From positions 124,001 through 188,000 of the forward strand of contig VWPU01001227.1 in assembly GCA_013398955.1 (NCBI GenBank): a stretch of DNA of 64,000 bases, read 5' to 3'. The translations under genes and the position numbers were made by a program. The notes under the pieces are model-generated. The model was not told the origin of the DNA, made no database searches, and was given only the letters and a program-made list of their open reading frames with translations. Shown here one piece after another: positions 61,208 to 64,000 of the stretch (positions within the stretch are counted from its first letter, which is position 1; each line of letters starts with the position of its first letter). The DNA comes from Callaeas wilsoni (Eukaryota; Chordata; Aves; Passeriformes; Callaeidae).

Positions 61208-61320
61208 CTGCAGGATAGCACGTCCCATTACTGAGTGGCATCAGGATTTCTCGCAGCATAGTGGCATCAGATAAAATTAGGATTTTTTCCCACCTTACAT
61301 CATGTGGGTTGGCAAACATC
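61208..61320 (-). other. Candidate 113-bp internal exon (best on minus strand)
   Basis: On the minus strand the acceptor is AAAACTTTTCTTCAG and the donor is CCTGCAG|GTAAGG, both near consensus. The frame starting with an ATG one base inside the exon is open throughout: MFANPHDVRWEKILIL, then SDATMLREILMPLSNG, then TCYPA. It leaves a phase that would continue past the donor. I do not recognise the peptide. Inside the exon a GTGGCATCAG word occurs twice, 27 bases apart, which hints at an unremarkable repetitive origin. If real, it would belong to a minus-strand gene, unlike the candidate at 30.5 kb. Confidence 0.3.
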
Positions 61321-62773
61321 CTGAAGAAAAGTTTTGCAGTATGAAATCAAGAAAATTCCCTAGCATTGGCATAAAAATACTGATATTGGCATTTCTTACA
61401 CTGGATATGAAACTACATTTCTGTGAGCTGTGCTGATGAAACTTAGAAAGGCAGGTAAGCTTTTCTTTCATTATCCTGGTTCCCTCGCTTTGGGGATGGA
61501 GACAAGAAGCTACTTGAGTTCAGATAAATGTTCTTTGTTCATTGCTTATGTGAGAAAACAAAGGTAACTGATAGTGGAGATATTCTCTGGGGGCTCTGCA
61601 TGAGCTGCTGCCCTCCAGACCTGCTCCTGGCGGGGACAAGTCAAGGAAAGGCAGAGGAAGCAGTTGTGCTTCCTTTCCCTGTGCTCACCCCAAAGCACGG
61701 TGTGAGATGTGAGCAGCATTGAAACACTTTCCTCTTTCATTTTCCTGCAAGCGTCCACTTGGCACAACCTTGTGCTTCCAGGGTCTGGACTGGAGATACC
61801 TGGGGAAACATGAGAGGTCAAAAAGTCTCCCAAGAACTGTCTAATTTGGCATCAAAATGTTGACAGTGTTTAGACAAATCCTTGCTCAAAGCTTCCTGAG
61901 AAGAACTTGTTTTCAACACTATAGTGGAAACTGGCAGCTCTAGGATTGGAGGCGGATGGGAGTTCAATGGACACGTGTGGCTGGTCCTAAATCCTCCTGC
62001 CTCAGATTGGGAGTCTCTACCAGCTGTTGGCAGACGGGTTCTGGAGAGCTGATGGATGTGTGCAGGGCATTGAGCACACAGGCATACAGGTGCACGCACT
62101 GTTCAAGTGCTCATAAAAGGTGCCTGCATTTCATTCATTCAAGTTGAACCACAGTTCTGGGCAGATGACAAAATGGCTGTTCCTCTCCCCTTAAACACAA
62201 CCACGAATTAGGACTTAACGTTAAGAACAGAGCATAAAGGCCACTGCCTCGTGTGTCTGCCCACGACAGCCCTGGAGAAAGCTGCCCAAGCTCCCAGCTC
62301 ACCCAGCCCTTTGCGAGGAGCCTTACTGGAGGCTGCACAGTCACGGCTACTCCTTGCGCACTGGCAGCACAATGACATAACACAAAAAAACATAAATGGA
62401 GAGAGGAAGAGAAACGAGCATTCTTAACAAAAGCATAATAATATGCTAAGGCAAGGCTCTGTGTGATGAGCTGTTCGAAAGCAGGCGGACGTTGAGCTGT
62501 CATTACCAGCCTCCATCATTTGAGGGCACCCTAGCCTTTGATGTTGGCTGCAATTAGCTGCGGGAGAGGTGCGGCACCACCCCTGGTGCTGGCAAGGCTG
62601 CCTTTCACTGAAATGGTTTCTTCCCTCCAACCCTCTGGGTCAATGCTGCTGGGACTTGCTTCTTTACTGGTGGCAGGAGCGCGTGCTGGGCTGGCAGATC
62701 ACCAGCCTTACTGGTGTGTTGGGGTTTGGAGGTGAATTGCCTAAAGGAGGGATGCACTGGCATGCCAACACTG
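61321..62773. other. Non-coding stretch, nothing recognised
   Basis: Mixed-composition unique DNA with short frames on both strands. A CTTTGATG word (TCF/LEF type) and CAATTAG lie near 62,540 and may belong to the regulatory-looking block that follows. No gene, RNA or repeat is recognised. Confidence 0.55.
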
Positions 62774-62985
62774 CTATTGATTAATGCTAATTATCATTTA
62801 ATTTAACCTCCAATTAGTTTTAATCAATTGTCACATTCTCCCTGAGTATGATTGCGAGGATGATGTACAGTAAGGAGGATAATTGTCTTGAGCTTTTCCT
62901 TGCTTGCCAGATGGCTATTTTCTATCCCTTTCTTTTGCTCTTAATGGAGCTGGGCGAATAATTTATTTGCCAAATGTAGTTGCTG
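62774..62985. promoter_or_regulatory. Homeodomain-site cluster, candidate enhancer
   Basis: Within about 60 bases (62,775-62,830) there are at least five TAAT/ATTA cores: ATTGATTAATG, CTAATTATC, TTTAATTT, CCAATTAG and TAATCAATTG. A TGTCA word (TALE-type) follows at once. A CAGATGG E-box, GCGAATAATTTATT and a TTGCCAAA NFI half-site follow at 62,908-62,975. The sequence is unique, not low-complexity, and lies outside any frame. Such grouping is typical of developmental enhancers in vertebrates. Function and conservation are inferred. Confidence 0.35.
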
Positions 62986-64000
62986 CTTCTGCTGCTGCTG
63001 CTTCTTGTCCCTTGGAAATATCTGTAAGAATAGTTTGAGTCTGATGCCTGGTCCAGAATTTGTCATCACAGAATACTGGCTCTTGGTCTGTACAACGCAT
63101 TACAGCCATTTGATCCTGAAAAATCAAGCAGGGTGGTTTCACTTTAATCAGGCATGTGGTGGAGTCTCATGGCCCCGGCCCCACTGTTGCTGTCAGTCAT
63201 AACTCTGGGGATCCAGTTTTGCATGAATTTTCTATACCTGTTTCTTTAAAAAGTCGGCACAGCCATGTTTCTGTCACCCAGAGTGTTCCCCTTTAAAGGG
63301 GGAAAGCAGGGAGAAAAGAGCAGTTACATTTGTTCCTCTGGATCATCATCTCCAGGGCTTCAATGCAGGCTCTAGCAACAAGCAAATGCCAACTCAACTT
63401 CTTCTCCCAAGGGACCAGCTCCTCTCTGTTACAGCACCAGACCTCTTTACACTCCCCTCTGTGGTCTTCCCACTGGAGCTGGAGAGACTGGTTTTGTCTG
63501 AATATCGCCATGACAGCCTGGCCTTTCCATGTTGTATTTGAATGGATGGTCACAGAATATAAACGGAGGCACTTGTCCAATGCTAATAATAGCTCTGTCT
63601 GTCCAAGAGAATTACAAAAAAAGTATCAATTCATTAATCACCCCCACTGTTTTTGTATACATTACTGATGAAACATCAGGCAGTGTTCCCTGAAGGTCAA
63701 TAAACTGGGGCAGTTATCCAAAATTACCTTCTGAGATCTCTCTGAAAGCTAAGGGAAAAGTGAGCAGAGCACAGTCCCATCTATTCTTGCCGAGGATCAA
63801 AAGCAACTCAACAATACCTCAGGGCATCAAAGACAGCTGATAGATCTAACAATAACATCTTGGAGCCCTGATATTCATCTGTAACCTGGACTGCCCGTGC
63901 AGTGCAGTCTCTGTGCTCCACTCTGTCTGTACCCAGACCGACACGGGTCAAGAAAGGCTGAAACAGTCAGGCACTCGGGGAATTCGCTTCCCTTCACAAC
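62986..64000. other. Non-coding stretch to window end
   Basis: Begins with four CTG units (CTGCTGCTGCTG at about 62,990). The rest is unique sequence with short frames. A plus-strand frame at 63,330-63,668 and a minus frame over the same DNA are both open and have no domain. Nothing else is recognised. Confidence 0.6.

Noticed and set aside
1..64000. Search for tRNA, rRNA, CRISPR, bacterial operons, telomere or satellite arrays
   Set aside because: No B-box-like tRNA pattern, no spaced direct repeats and no long tandem arrays were seen on either strand.

Overview
The window looks like a piece of a bird chromosome. The evidence is its transposable elements: several CR1 LINE fragments, one solo LTR of a family common in bird genomes, few other repeats, and none of the L1, Alu, B1 or B2 elements that fill mammalian DNA. 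Recognisable transposable elements add up to only about 3 kb of 64 kb, which is normal for a bird. No protein-coding gene, rRNA, tRNA or other RNA gene can be called with confidence. Almost all open frames are short, overlap on both strands and show no known domain, as expected for intronic or intergenic DNA. I could not name the locus.

Layout. 1-4.2 kb is plain non-coding DNA with two GT/AC-rich low-complexity tracts. An old antisense CR1 lies at 4.23-4.56 kb, followed by a fresh 25-bp tandem duplication and an AT-rich stretch that reads like conserved non-coding DNA (5.2-6.4 kb). A MIR-type SINE core lies at 6.47 kb. 6.5-13 kb is quiet apart from weak exon-like segments. A short CpG-rich patch (13.1 kb), a (TG)21 and a (TGGA)n microsatellite follow, then very AT-rich DNA to 16.4 kb. 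CR1 pieces lie at 16.7-16.9 and 19.0 kb. A solo LTR occupies 24.53-25.13 kb and an (ACATA)n pentanucleotide repeat 25.88 kb. A GC-rich block sits at 27.6-28.05 kb, a small CpG patch at 29.0 kb, and a candidate 67-bp exon at 30.5 kb. The sharpest CpG cluster is at 32.55 kb. The best-preserved CR1 (about 790 bp, antisense, dead reverse transcriptase) is at 36.56-37.35 kb. At 51.5-52.64 kb one old CR1 appears to be inserted into another in the opposite orientation. A G-quadruplex motif lies at 58.97 kb, a candidate 113-bp minus-strand exon at 61.2 kb, and a dense cluster of homeodomain-type sites at 62.77-62.99 kb.

How the parts work together. I see no operon or gene cluster to interpret. The two best exon candidates (30,508-30,574 on plus and 61,208-61,320 on minus) are on opposite strands, so they cannot both belong to one transcript. 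They may be pseudo-exons, which are common at this scale. The most useful results are the nested CR1 pair, the MIR core in a bird, two opposite-strand copies of an unnamed old dispersed repeat (20.77 and 53.24 kb), and several enhancer-like blocks that a cross-bird alignment would quickly confirm or dismiss. I found no new biological system.
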